This document shows positions 5,313 to 13,948 of a stretch of 47,077 nt of DNA, piece by piece (the stretch's first letter is position 1; the number at the start of each line of letters is the position of its first letter). The position numbers and the translations under genes were made by a program. The notes under the pieces were generated by a model. The model saw only the letters and a list, made by a program, of their open reading frames with translations, searched no databases and was not told the origin of the DNA. This DNA is from Actinomycetota bacterium (GTDB taxonomy: Bacteria; Actinomycetota; Actinomycetes; S36-B12): NCBI GenBank assembly GCA_017856385.1, contig JAFMFD010000010.1, positions 1 through 47,077 of the forward strand, in the 5' to 3' direction.

Positions 5313-6476
5313 ATGGCCTTCGCGCTGACCGTGGACGCACAGCGCTGGCGCGACCACCAGGACGCCGTCTCCTCCAGCGTCGCCCGCGCCTCGGGCGCTC
5401 CCCTGGTGCCCGTCATCAAGGGCAACGGCTACGGCCTGGGGCAGTCGCTGCTCACCCGCGAGGCCGTGCGCCTGGGTGCCGACACTGTCGCCGTGGGCAC
5501 CGTGTTCGAGGTCGCGGAGGTCGCCGCCACCGGCACGCACGACATCGTCGTCCTGGAACCCTTCGACCCCCGCGACTCGTTCGCCCGGGATGCCTGGTGG
5601 CAGGTCGGGCAGGCGCTCCACTCCGGGCGCGTCATCCGCACCGTCTCGTCCCTCGAGTCCCTCCTCGCGCTGGCCGAGGGTCCCGGTTCGGTGCGGCTCC
5701 TGCTCGAGGCGCAGACCTCGATGCACCGCTTCGGTATGGACGAGGCCGAGCTGCTGCGTGCCCTCGCCGACCCGCGCGTCCACGAGGGCCTGGCCCGCGG
5801 ACGGATCTTCATCGAGGGCCTGTCGGTGCACCTGCCGATCGCTCCACCGGCCGACGAGACAGAGCCGAAGGGCGTCACGGTGGGCACGGCCAAGGTGTGC
5901 GAGGTCGTGCGCTGGGCCGGCCTGTGGTGGGCGGAGACCGACGTGTGGTCGGGCCACAACTCACCCGAAAGCCGCGTGTGGGTGTCGCACCTCGACGACG
6001 CCGAGCTCGCGGCCGTCGCCGCCGCGGTCCCCGACGTCACGCTGCGCCTGCGAAGCGGGACGCGACTGTGGCTGGACCGCTCGGCCCTGCACGCCGCCGG
6101 GACCGTGCTCGCCGTGCATCCGCTGCCGACGGGCACCCACGTGGGGTACCGGCAGCGCACCGGGCCTAAGGACGGCACCCTCGTCGTGGTATCCGGTGGC
6201 ACAGCGCACGGCATCGGCCTGTCCGCGCCCACTCCGGCCGCGTCGGTACGCCAGCGCGTGGTCACGGCGGGCACGGGTGCCCTCGATGCGGCCGGTCGCG
6301 CCCTCTCGCCCTTCCGCTGGCAGGGGAAGCAGCGGTGGTTCGCCGAGCCACCCCACCAGCATGTGTCGATGATCTGGCTCCCCGCCGGAGTGGTGGTGCC
6401 TGCGGTGGGGGATCGACTGGACGCCGACGTGCGGTTCACCACCTCACGGTTCGACGCGATCCTCGGCCTGGACTGA
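5313..6476 (+). CDS. Alanine racemase-like PLP enzyme
   Basis: Protein of 387 residues with the fold-type III PLP barrel followed by the racemase C-terminal domain. Lys36 in VPVIKGNGYGLG is the PLP lysine (family VKADAYG). MHRFGMD matches the usual MNRLG segment, and Tyr279 in GTHVGYRQ sits where the second catalytic base is expected. The sequence around these residues is well diverged from housekeeping Alr. It follows the FemX-like gene, so it may be a racemase or a non-canonical PLP protein dedicated to wall amino acids. The ATG at 5313 has a GAGGAGGGG ribosome site about 8 nt upstream. Confidence 0.8.
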   Translation: MAFALTVDAQRWRDHQDAVSSSVARASGAPLVPVIKGNGYGLGQSLLTREAVRLGADTVAVGTVFEVAEVAATGTHDIVVLEPFDPRDSFARDAWWQVGQALHSGRVIRTVSSLESLLALAEGPGSVRLLLEAQTSMHRFGMDEAELLRALADPRVHEGLARGRIFIEGLSVHLPIAPPADETEPKGVTVGTAKVCEVVRWAGLWWAETDVWSGHNSPESRVWVSHLDDAELAAVAAAVPDVTLRLRSGTRLWLDRSALHAAGTVLAVHPLPTGTHVGYRQRTGPKDGTLVVVSGGTAHGIGLSAPTPAASVRQRVVTAGTGALDAAGRALSPFRWQGKQRWFAEPPHQHVSMIWLPAGVVVPAVGDRLDADVRFTTSRFDAILGLD

Positions 6477-6558
6477 CAGGATCGAGGTCCAGTTGGGGGG
6501 TCAGCACCCCAGAATCGCTCGAAAGGCACGATCCGAACCCAGCCTCCGGACACTTGCA

Positions 6559-6579
6559 CTCAGGTTCGATCTACCTGAG
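6559..6579 (+). promoter_or_regulatory. Hairpin overlapping the ribosome site of the secreted-protein gene
   Basis: CTCAGGT (6559-6565) and ACCTGAG (6573-6579) form a 7-bp perfect stem with a 7-nt loop. The Shine-Dalgarno GAGGAG (6577-6582) begins inside the right arm, so folding would hide half of it. It could modulate translation; the structure is seen, the effect is inferred. Confidence 0.4.
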
Positions 6580-6588
6580 GAGTCCACC

Positions 6589-8310
6589 ATGAAGCGACGA
6601 GTCCGATTCGCCGGAGCAGTAGCGGCCACGTCCCTGGTCGCCGGCCTGCTGCCGACCATGGTCGCGCCGTCGGCCAGCGCGGAAGACACCATCGTGCTCA
6701 CATACGCAGGGGCGAACGCCGAGGTGTGCACGAAGAGGGCTGCCGCTGTCGCCTGCCCCCCCGTGGCCGCACCTGCACCGGCGAACAATGCCGTCACTGC
6801 TGGTGCATCACTCAACGTCCAGTTCGATGGCGCGGTGGTTCCGACCGCGTACGTGAACAGCTCCTTCGACTTCCCCTTCGGTCACAAGGGCGTGATGTTC
6901 ACGGTCCGCGGCTTCGTCAACTCTCCGGACGACTGCTACTACAGCTACAACCGGGCCCACCTGACCACCGGCCGTCCCTACGAGCTGCCCAGGGGCCTGA
7001 CGGTCTTCGCAGAGGCCACCTCGACGCAGGTGATCGGTGTGGTGGAAGGAAATCGGATCTACCCGTACCGAAAGATCGTGCAGCAGAGCACCTCCGGCAA
7101 GGGTGGGAAGTACTACTGCGCCATGACCGGGATCGCCGTCGAGTACTCCCAGGCTCCCGGCTCCAACATCACACCCAAGGACGTCGACCATGTCATCTCG
7201 GCGCCCCTCGTGGTGGCCGTCGAGTCTCCGCCCACAGCCGGAGCCGTCACCGCGCGCGCGCCTGAGATCAAGGCGCAGTCGGTTGGTGTCCCCTTCACCT
7301 ACCGGTCGAACTACTCCATCGTTGCCACGGTTGCCGGCGACGTGAACAACGGCCGACTCGTCTCGCGGCTGCTGTTCATCGGTACCGCCGACGCGAGCGG
7401 TGCCGCTTGCACGGGAACCATCGATAGCCCCCGGTACTACCTGAACATCACGAGCTCAGGCACCAGGACGTACGTCTACGACTCGAACATCTTCATGCGC
7501 AGCGACGTGGGCCGATGGCTGTGCACCTACCAGCAGGTGCTCAACGCCAACGGCGAGGAGTACACGAGCGTGCCCGCCTACCAGAAGATCGAGCAGCCCG
7601 CGGGCGCCGTGCCGGAGGTTGCAGTCCCCATCGTCAACGTGCCGGGTCTGCTGAGCCGCCTGGCCTCCAGCGCTGACGCGCTGCGCGCCGCCCTGAGCCG
7701 GCCGCAGGTGAACCAGGCCGAGGTCGACCGACTGGTCGCCGAGGCCGAGGCAGCGCGTCAGGCGGCCGAGGAGGCCCTCCGCAACGGTGGAGTCAACAAC
7801 AACGGCGGCGGCGCAAACAACAACGGGGGAGGCAACACCGGAGCCAATCCGGGGGTGCCGGAGGTCGTCGAGGAGATCGATCGCGTCGATGAACTCATCG
7901 ATCGAGGCAAGGGCACCGCGACTCCGCGATCTGCCCTGGAGGTGGCCACCGGATTCGACACCACGGTGACCCCGCTGCTGCCCGTCGGATCACGCACCGC
8001 CTCAGGTCTGGAGCTGAGCGTCAAGAGCCCCAAGAAGGTCAAGCGGGCTCGTGCTCTCACGGTCACCGCGCAGGTGGATCCGGGTCAGATCCGGGGCCGG
8101 CTGCGGATGTGGCTGCTCAGGCTCGACGGTGAGACCCCGGTGGTCGTCCAGAAGCGCTCCGGGTTCATCGGAGCCACCAAGCGGTCGAAGAAGTTCTACA
8201 TCAACCGCGGCGATCGGCTCGGGACGTACGCCATCCTCACCTCGTTCGACCCGACCACTCCCGGCCAGGTCGGGGTCGCCACGATGACACCCCTCAAGGT
8301 CGTCAAGTAG
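6589..8310 (+). CDS. Secreted protein of unknown function with Asn/Gly linker
   Basis: Protein of 573 residues that I do not recognise. The N-terminus MKRRVRFAGAVAATSLVAGL ends in a cleavable signal peptide (SASA, then EDT). Residues 30 to about 340 are Tyr- and Cys-containing and probably beta-rich, with paired cysteines that could form disulfides. Residues about 350-400 form an Ala/Glu-rich helix or coiled coil (VDRLVAEAEAARQAAEEAL). A low-complexity linker of Asn and Gly (about 400-424) leads to a C-terminal domain of about 150 residues. No membrane anchor or sorting signal is visible, so it is probably released or bound non-covalently to the wall. The ATG at 6589 has GAGGAG 6 nt upstream. 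Confidence 0.8.
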   Translation: MKRRVRFAGAVAATSLVAGLLPTMVAPSASAEDTIVLTYAGANAEVCTKRAAAVACPPVAAPAPANNAVTAGASLNVQFDGAVVPTAYVNSSFDFPFGHKGVMFTVRGFVNSPDDCYYSYNRAHLTTGRPYELPRGLTVFAEATSTQVIGVVEGNRIYPYRKIVQQSTSGKGGKYYCAMTGIAVEYSQAPGSNITPKDVDHVISAPLVVAVESPPTAGAVTARAPEIKAQSVGVPFTYRSNYSIVATVAGDVNNGRLVSRLLFIGTADASGAACTGTIDSPRYYLNITSSGTRTYVYDSNIFMRSDVGRWLCTYQQVLNANGEEYTSVPAYQKIEQPAGAVPEVAVPIVNVPGLLSRLASSADALRAALSRPQVNQAEVDRLVAEAEAARQAAEEALRNGGVNNNGGGANNNGGGNTGANPGVPEVVEEIDRVDELIDRGKGTATPRSALEVATGFDTTVTPLLPVGSRTASGLELSVKSPKKVKRARALTVTAQVDPGQIRGRLRMWLLRLDGETPVVVQKRSGFIGATKRSKKFYINRGDRLGTYAILTSFDPTTPGQVGVATMTPLKVVK

Positions 8311-8314
8311 CCGC

Positions 8315-8377
8315 CGTTGCTGCGTCCGTAGGTGAGCCGGATCGCGCGATTCGGGCTCACCTACGGACGCAGCAACG
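8315..8377. terminator. Bidirectional terminator with a 24-bp perfect stem
   Basis: The arm at 8315-8338 is the exact reverse complement of 8354-8377, with a 15-nt loop. It lies between two convergent genes (stop at 8310 on plus, stop at 8383 on minus). No T-tract follows on either side, as is common for actinobacterial terminators. Confidence 0.85.
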
Positions 8378-8382
8378 CTGGG

Positions 8383-9783
8383 TTAGGAGCGGGTCAGGGT
8401 GAACCGATCCGGGGCCCCGTCGTAGACCCCGCCGCCGGGATCGTCCGCGTCCTCGCGCTCGCCGTCGGAGCGCACCGGGTCGTCGTCGGGAACGAGCATG
8501 TCCTGCACCACCAGGGCCGCGAGGTACAGCGTTGCGAGCACCCGCACCAGGATCGCCGCGGCATAGGCCGGTCCGGGCAGCGCCTGCGCCCCCTCGATCC
8601 CGTAGCCCGCGAGGAACCACCAGATCGCGACGAAGTACACGACCTCGCCCGCCTGCCACACCAGGAAGCCGTTCCAGCGCGGCCGCGCCAGCACGGCAAG
8701 GGGGATGAGCCACAGCGAGTACTGCGGTGAGTACACCTTGTTGGTCAGCACGAACGCGACGACGATCAGGAACAGCACCGCGGCAAGTCGCGGACGACGC
8801 GGAGCCGCGAGGACCAGCACGGCGATGCCGATGCACAACAGGATGAACAGGCCGGTGGCGAGCATGTTCAGCGAGTCCGGCGGCACCTGAGCGATCTGCG
8901 CCTGCGAGAGGGCGAAGAAGATCGAGCCGAAGTCCTCGCCGCGCTCGGAACTGAAGCGGTAGAAGTAGCTCCACCCCTCGGCGTTCGTCATCATGAACGG
9001 CACGTTCACCACGAGCCACGCGAGCGCCGTGCCGCCGAGCAGCGTGCCGAACGCGCGCCAGCGACCCGAGCGCAGGGAGAGCAGCAGGAATCCGGCGAGT
9101 AGCAGCACCGGGTAGAACTTCGCGGCCACCGCAAGCCCAAGCAGCAGCCCCGCGGCGAACGGATGTCGACGCGACCACGCGAGCAGCGCGAACCCGATGA
9201 ACGCCAGCGGCAGCAGGTCCCAGTTGATCGTGGCGCCGAGGATCATCGTGGGGGCGAGCGCCACCATCGCCCCGTCCCATGGCCGACGACGCACGGTCAG
9301 GGCCGTCGCCACCACCGTCGCGACGAAAGCGAGGAAGAGCAGTGCGACGTTGACGTCGAAGAAGACCGTGCCCGCATCGATGCCCGCCAGCCCGGTCAGC
9401 GGCACCGTGATGATCGCGGCGACCCACATGAACATCCCCGTGAGCACCGGGTACTCCAGGTGCTGGCCGTCGGGCATCGCCTGCACGTACGGCACGAGCC
9501 CGTCCGCGAAGCCGCGCAGGGCGTACAGGGGAGCGATGTCGGTGTAGCAGAGGTGCTCGTACCGGGCCGGCGAGGCCCACCCGTCGGCACGGCAGGACAG
9601 GTCGATGACGTACCCGACCAGGTACGCCAGTGTCGACAGCAGGACGAGGACGGCGACGGGGCGTCCCGCCCCCCGGCCCAGCCGAGCCCACCGGCCGGTT
9701 GGTCCGCCGAGCACCGGCGTCGATGCCGCCACCACCGGGTCGTCCGACGACGGCAGCACGTACGGGTCACGGGCCCGGGTCAC
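8383..9783 (-). CDS. GT87/DUF2029 membrane glycosyltransferase
   Basis: Polytopic membrane protein of 466 residues, about ten or more hydrophobic segments. The GT87 family holds polyprenol-phosphate-sugar-dependent mannosyl- and arabinosyl-transferases of the GT-C fold. DIAPLYALRGFADGLVPY and EYPVLTGMFMW correspond to the conserved first-loop region, and AAKFYPVLLLAGFLLL and NKVYSPQYSLWLIP are typical of the family. It is cotranscribed with ponA (GTGA overlap), as is Rv0051 with ponA1 in M. tuberculosis. The acceptor is unknown; a link to wall growth is suggested by context. The C-terminal tail (EREDADDPGGG) is acidic and cytoplasmic or extracellular. Confidence 0.85.
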   Translation of the reverse strand: MTRARDPYVLPSSDDPVVAASTPVLGGPTGRWARLGRGAGRPVAVLVLLSTLAYLVGYVIDLSCRADGWASPARYEHLCYTDIAPLYALRGFADGLVPYVQAMPDGQHLEYPVLTGMFMWVAAIITVPLTGLAGIDAGTVFFDVNVALLFLAFVATVVATALTVRRRPWDGAMVALAPTMILGATINWDLLPLAFIGFALLAWSRRHPFAAGLLLGLAVAAKFYPVLLLAGFLLLSLRSGRWRAFGTLLGGTALAWLVVNVPFMMTNAEGWSYFYRFSSERGEDFGSIFFALSQAQIAQVPPDSLNMLATGLFILLCIGIAVLVLAAPRRPRLAAVLFLIVVAFVLTNKVYSPQYSLWLIPLAVLARPRWNGFLVWQAGEVVYFVAIWWFLAGYGIEGAQALPGPAYAAAILVRVLATLYLAALVVQDMLVPDDDPVRSDGEREDADDPGGGVYDGAPDRFTLTRS

Positions 9784-11960
9784 GGCACCGCCTCATCGAC
9801 GGGCTCGGGCGCGAACACCGAGTCGGACGGCCGGGGCGTCGCCTCGAACACCGACGAGTCCGGCGACTGGCTGAGCCCGGGTTCGGGCTCGATCGGGAAC
9901 TCGGCCGACGGCGACTCGCTCGGGGCCAGGGGGTCCATGGGGGTCGGCGTGCCGAACTCGTCGACCGGGGCCGTTGGCACCTCGTTGCTGAACTCCGGGA
10001 CCACCGGCGGCGTCGGGCACCCGGCCGGGACGGGCTCGCCCTCGACCGCGATCGAGGTGGGGCAGTCCGATCGCACGCGCGTGCCCTCGGGCGGCTCGGG
10101 GAACTCGGCCACCGGCTGGCCGTCCAGTGCCCGCTCCATCATCAGCGTCCAGATCGCCGCGGGGAACGACCCGCCGGTCACCGTCTCGAGGCCTCCTGTG
10201 CCCGCCATCGACACCGGCATGCCTTCGGCATCCTCCTTGGCCATGAAGACCGCGGTCGCCAGTTGCGGGGTGTAGCCCACGAACCAGGCCGAGCGGTTGT
10301 CGTCGGTGGTGCCCGTCTTCCCGGCAGCAGGTCGGCCCAGCGCGGTCGCGGTGCGGCCGGTGCCGTTCGTGACGGCCCGCGCGAGGGCGTAGGTGACCGT
10401 GTTCGCGACGTCCGCCTCGAACGCGGAGTCCGTCACCTGCTCCCGCTCGAAGAGCAGGCCGTCATTGGGACCGACGACCCGAGTGACCACGTGCGGATTC
10501 GCGCGGGTCCCCTCGGCGGCAAAGGTCGCATAGGAGTTCGCCATATCGAGGGCGGACGGCGACGCCGTGCCGAGGACGAACGTCAGGTCGAGGGAGTCGA
10601 GGTTCAGGCCCGGCGTGGTCTCCGGCACGCCGGCCCGAAGCGCGGCATCCGCGACCCGGTCCACCCCCACGTCGTCCTCCACCTCCACGTACGCGGAGTT
10701 GATGCTGTCCTGCGTCGCCTGCAGCAGGGTCACCATGCCGTACGAGCGGTCACCGTAGTTGCTGAACGTATAGCCGTTCACCGTCGCCGGGGAATCGCCG
10801 TTCCACACCGAGCTGAGCGGCACCCCCTCCTCGGTCGCTGCCGCGAGCGCGAAGGGCTTGAAGGTCGACCCCGCCTGCGCGAAGCGGCGCGTGGCGTTGT
10901 TGATCTGGTCCTGCACGAAGTCGTAGCCGCCGTAGATGGCGATGATCTCCCCCGTGCCCGGGCGGACGGACGCGAGGCCGATGCGCAGGCCCTCGGTCCC
11001 GGTCTGCGGACCCGCGCGGCGCACGGCCGTCTGCGCACCCCGCTGGGCCTTGCGATCGAAGGTTGACGTGACGCGCAGGCCGCCGCGCTGGATCTCGGTC
11101 TCGTCGAAGCCGAGCTCGATGAGCTCCTGCTCCACCATCGTCAGCAGGAAGCCGGTCTGCCCGCCGAGCCGGTTCTTCGCCTTGAGTTCGGCGATCTCCG
11201 GGAAATCCGCGCGCCTTCGCTCCTTCTGCGTCAGCCACCCGCGCTCCACCATTCCGTCGAGCACGTACTCCCAGCGCGCACGCAGTCGCTTGAGTCCGTC
11301 CTCCTCACCCATGTCGCTCGGCGACTTGATCACGGCCGCGAGCACCGCCCCCTGCTCGACGGTCAGCTCGCTCGCGGGGACACCGAAGTAGGCGATGGAC
11401 GCCGCCTCGATGCCGTCGGCGCCGCGGCCGAAGTAGATGGTGTTGAGGTAGTTCTCGAGGATCTCGTCCTTGGACACGAGGGTCTCGAGCTTGACCGCGA
11501 GGAGCACCTCGTTGATCTTGCGCTCCCATGAGCGCTCCTGCGTCAGGAAGGCGTTCTTCGCGTACTGCTGCGTGATCGTCGACGCACCCTGCGTCGCGCC
11601 GCCCGTCACGTTGTTCCACACCGACCGGGCTATGCCGATCGGCGAGATGCCGCCGTGCTCGTAGAAGTCGCGGTCCTCAGCCGAGAGGATCGCCTGCTGG
11701 ACCTGCAGGGGCACCGCATCGAGCGGCACCGACCGCCGCGTCGCCTCGCCGAGCCTGCCGATCTCGTTCTGGCCGTCTGCCCAGTAGACGATGGTCGCCT
11801 CGCGTGTCACCAGCTCGTTGGGCGAGGGGACGGTGGTCCGGCTGACCAGGAGGGCGAGGACACCGACGACAAGGCCGGCCACCAGCAGGACGATGAGGAT
11901 GAGCCACCGCAGCCAGTGACGCCGCTCGCGCTCCGCCGCGGGACGTCGACGGTCGGGCAT
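9780..11960 (-). CDS. ponA: Class A penicillin-binding protein (PonA type)
   Basis: Bifunctional peptidoglycan synthase of 726 residues: glycan polymerisation and peptide cross-linking outside the membrane. One membrane anchor lies at about 17-39. The GT51 domain has catalytic Glu95 in SAEDRDFYEHGG and the GASTITQQYAKN motif near 122-136. The transpeptidase domain shows Ser365 and Lys368 (GSTFKP), Ser419-x-Asn421 (DSINS) and KTGT at 548-551. All catalytic motifs are intact. A Pro/Glu/Ser-rich tail of about 100 residues ends the protein. GAGGA precedes the ATG. The gene lies between DUF5318 (50 bp upstream) and GT87 (overlap), the Rv0049-Rv0051 order. Confidence 0.95.
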   Translation of the reverse strand: MPDRRRPAAERERRHWLRWLILIVLLVAGLVVGVLALLVSRTTVPSPNELVTREATIVYWADGQNEIGRLGEATRRSVPLDAVPLQVQQAILSAEDRDFYEHGGISPIGIARSVWNNVTGGATQGASTITQQYAKNAFLTQERSWERKINEVLLAVKLETLVSKDEILENYLNTIYFGRGADGIEAASIAYFGVPASELTVEQGAVLAAVIKSPSDMGEEDGLKRLRARWEYVLDGMVERGWLTQKERRRADFPEIAELKAKNRLGGQTGFLLTMVEQELIELGFDETEIQRGGLRVTSTFDRKAQRGAQTAVRRAGPQTGTEGLRIGLASVRPGTGEIIAIYGGYDFVQDQINNATRRFAQAGSTFKPFALAAATEEGVPLSSVWNGDSPATVNGYTFSNYGDRSYGMVTLLQATQDSINSAYVEVEDDVGVDRVADAALRAGVPETTPGLNLDSLDLTFVLGTASPSALDMANSYATFAAEGTRANPHVVTRVVGPNDGLLFEREQVTDSAFEADVANTVTYALARAVTNGTGRTATALGRPAAGKTGTTDDNRSAWFVGYTPQLATAVFMAKEDAEGMPVSMAGTGGLETVTGGSFPAAIWTLMMERALDGQPVAEFPEPPEGTRVRSDCPTSIAVEGEPVPAGCPTPPVVPEFSNEVPTAPVDEFGTPTPMDPLAPSESPSAEFPIEPEPGLSQSPDSSVFEATPRPSDSVFAPEPVDEAVP

Positions 11961-12010
11961 GGGCAGTCCTCAGGTCGCGCGGGGAAGGCGCGGGCCGAAG
12001 CCCGACGGGA

Positions 12011-12520
12011 CTAGTCAAGGAGATCACGAGGAGTGCGCAACGCCTGCCGCGGCACGCCGTCGCCCAGGACATACGTCCGCAGCAGGAAGTTCCAGTGGCA
12101 CTGCTGGCACACCTCGACCACGTACACGCTGAACCGGCCGAACGAGTAGGCCATGGCGGCCAGCTCCTCGGCCTTGCGGATGCGGCCGGAGTAGGGGCCG
12201 AGCTCGTCGCCGTACACGTAGGTGAGGGTCACCAGTCCGGCACTGCGGCAGGCCGGGCACGGGTGGGGGACCTCCTCACCGTGGAACTTCGCCGCCTTGA
12301 GCAGGTAGGGGTCGGCGTCGCACAGGTCGGAGTCGAGCATGCCCCCGCGGAACAGCCGGCGCAGGGCCGCCCGGCGATCGAGCGCATGGTCGACGACGGC
12401 ACGTGGCCGGTCTGGGTGGTCGACGTGCTCCGGCTCCGGGGGCGCGGCGGGTGGCCGGCTCCGGGAGGGCGTGCCGCGCGCGATCGATCCCCGGATCGCG
12501 GAGGAGCGGGGCGCGGCCAT
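12011..12520 (-). CDS. DUF5318 family protein with two CxxC motifs (Rv0049-like)
   Basis: Protein of 169 residues. From about residue 41 it follows the family: VVDHALDRRAALRRLF, CDADPYLLKAAKFHGEE, a CPAC motif, then VEVCQQCHWNFLLRTYVLGDG. The four cysteines probably bind zinc or form a ribbon. The biochemical role is unknown; it regularly precedes ponA in actinobacteria. The first 40 residues are a Pro/Arg-rich extension absent from the mycobacterial protein as I recall it. The start at 12520 is nevertheless favoured because TAGAAT lies exactly 6 nt upstream. It is the first gene of the minus operon running to 8383. Confidence 0.85.
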   Translation of the reverse strand: MAAPRSSAIRGSIARGTPSRSRPPAAPPEPEHVDHPDRPRAVVDHALDRRAALRRLFRGGMLDSDLCDADPYLLKAAKFHGEEVPHPCPACRSAGLVTLTYVYGDELGPYSGRIRKAEELAAMAYSFGRFSVYVVEVCQQCHWNFLLRTYVLGDGVPRQALRTPRDLLD

Positions 12521-12526
12521 GCCGGG

Positions 12527-12532
12527 ATTCTA
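12527..12532 (-). promoter_or_regulatory. -10 element of the DUF5318-ponA-GT87 operon
   Basis: On the minus strand TAGAAT is followed by CCCGGC and then the ATG at 12520. It is among the best -10 matches in the window and implies a leaderless mRNA. Confidence 0.65.
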
Positions 12533-12605
12533 CGTTCGCCACGCACACGTGCCCGATGTCGCAGGAGCCGGCACGGGCCGGCTGCCCTCGATCGGCACGG
12601 TGGGC

Positions 12606-12611
12606 TAGCGT
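12606..12611 (+). promoter_or_regulatory. -10 element of the MFS gene
   Basis: TAGCGT is followed by CGTGAT and the GTG at 12618. It is divergent from the DUF5318 promoter about 75 bp away. Confidence 0.55.
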
Positions 12612-12617
12612 CGTGAT

Positions 12618-13934
12618 GTGGCCCGGCTGTCGGCACTGCGCGACCTGTCGCGCACGCGTGACTTCCGGCAGCTGTACTCGACCCGACTCGTCGGGCAGTT
12701 CGGTGACGGGCTGCTGCAGTCGGCGCTCGCCACGTTCGTGCTGTTCTCCCCGGAGCGGCAGCCGGACGCCTTCAAGGTGGCCGCCGCCTTCGCGATCCTC
12801 CTGCTTCCCTACTCGCTCGTCGGCCCTTTCGCCGGCGTGCTGCTCGATCGGTGGCGGCGTCGGCAGGTGCTCGTCGGGGCCAACGCGCTGAAGGCCCTGC
12901 TCGTGCTGCCGATCCTGCTGCTGGTCATCGCCGGCGACGACGGTGTGGGCCTCGGCGTCTCGGTCCTCATCGTCCTTGCCGTCGGCCGCTTCATCCTCGC
13001 CGGGCTGTCGGCGTCCCTGCCCCACGTCGTGTCCGGGCCGAACCTGATCACCGCCAATGCGCTCACCCCCACCTCGGGGACGATCGCCGCCGCGGTCGGA
13101 GCCGGCGTCGGCGTCGTCGTGCGCGGCCTCGCTGGCGGAGGCGATGTCGGCAGCGCGGTCGTCCTGGTCGCGGCCGCCGTTGCCTTCGCCTGCGCCGGAC
13201 TCGTGGCGCTGACGATCGGACGCGACCGGCTCGGCCCGGACGGAGAGCGGGCGGGCGACACTCCCAAGGCCATCGTGCTCGGGCTGGTCGACGGGCTCCG
13301 GGTGCTGCGCAAGCAGCCGCGGGCCGCGCGCGCGATCGGCCTCGTCGGTGCGAACCGCATCGCTTTCGGCGTGCTGACCGCAGGGGGACTGCTGCTCGTC
13401 CGCGTGACGTTCCACAGTCCCGACGAGGCCGACGCCGCCCTCGCGAAGTTCGCCATCCTCACCGGTGCCGCCGCCACGGGTGCCCTTCTCGGCGCCTTGA
13501 CCACGCCTGCCGCGTCCCGCCGCTGGGGGGAGGTCCGGTGGTCGGCGGCCGCGGTGGCGCAGGCCGCCGTGCTCGGGATCGGGGTCGTGATCGCCGGCGC
13601 CATGGTCCCGTCCTTCCCGCTCCTGCTCGTCGGCGCCGTGAGCATCGGCTTCGCCGGCCAGACGGCGAAGGTCTGCGCCGACACCCTCGTCCAGCGTCAC
13701 ATCCCCGACGATCACCTTGGCCGCGTCTTCGCACTGTTCGACATGTTCGTCAATGTGTGTCTGGTGAGCGGGGTCGTCGTCATGGCGGTGGTCTCCCCCA
13801 CCAGTGGGCAGGCCCCCGCCCTCTACGCGGTCATCGGGCTGCTGCTGCTGGCCACCACAGGCTGGTACCTGCGAGCGGCGCCCCGTAGAGTGCGATCCGA
13901 CAGCCAGCGGGGCCACGGCACCCGGAACCGGTGA
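12618..13934 (+). CDS. MFS transporter
   Basis: Membrane transporter of 438 residues with about 12 hydrophobic segments. The N-terminus (FRQLYSTRLVGQFGDGLLQS) and the loop GVLLDRWRRRQVLVGAN between segments 2 and 3 correspond to the MFS signature in the MFS_3/enterobactin-exporter-like group. A central cytoplasmic loop spans about 205-235. The substrate is not identifiable. It starts a compact run of plus-strand genes; the following membrane protein begins 14 nt after its stop, or overlaps it if a GTG at 13931 is used. A lipid or glycan precursor substrate would suit the locus, but this is speculation. Confidence 0.85.
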   Translation: MARLSALRDLSRTRDFRQLYSTRLVGQFGDGLLQSALATFVLFSPERQPDAFKVAAAFAILLLPYSLVGPFAGVLLDRWRRRQVLVGANALKALLVLPILLLVIAGDDGVGLGVSVLIVLAVGRFILAGLSASLPHVVSGPNLITANALTPTSGTIAAAVGAGVGVVVRGLAGGGDVGSAVVLVAAAVAFACAGLVALTIGRDRLGPDGERAGDTPKAIVLGLVDGLRVLRKQPRAARAIGLVGANRIAFGVLTAGGLLLVRVTFHSPDEADAALAKFAILTGAAATGALLGALTTPAASRRWGEVRWSAAAVAQAAVLGIGVVIAGAMVPSFPLLLVGAVSIGFAGQTAKVCADTLVQRHIPDDHLGRVFALFDMFVNVCLVSGVVVMAVVSPTSGQAPALYAVIGLLLLATTGWYLRAAPRRVRSDSQRGHGTRNR

Positions 13935-13948
13935 GACGTGAGGGATCC

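Noticed and set aside
4164-5957. A very long open frame antisense to the FemX-like and racemase-like genes
   Set aside because: It is a by-product of high GC. The plus-strand genes have clear family motifs, and the antisense product is low-complexity with no recognisable domain.
6490-6512. TGGGG/CCCCA hairpin after the racemase-like gene as terminator
   Set aside because: A 5-bp stem without T-tract is too weak to support a call.
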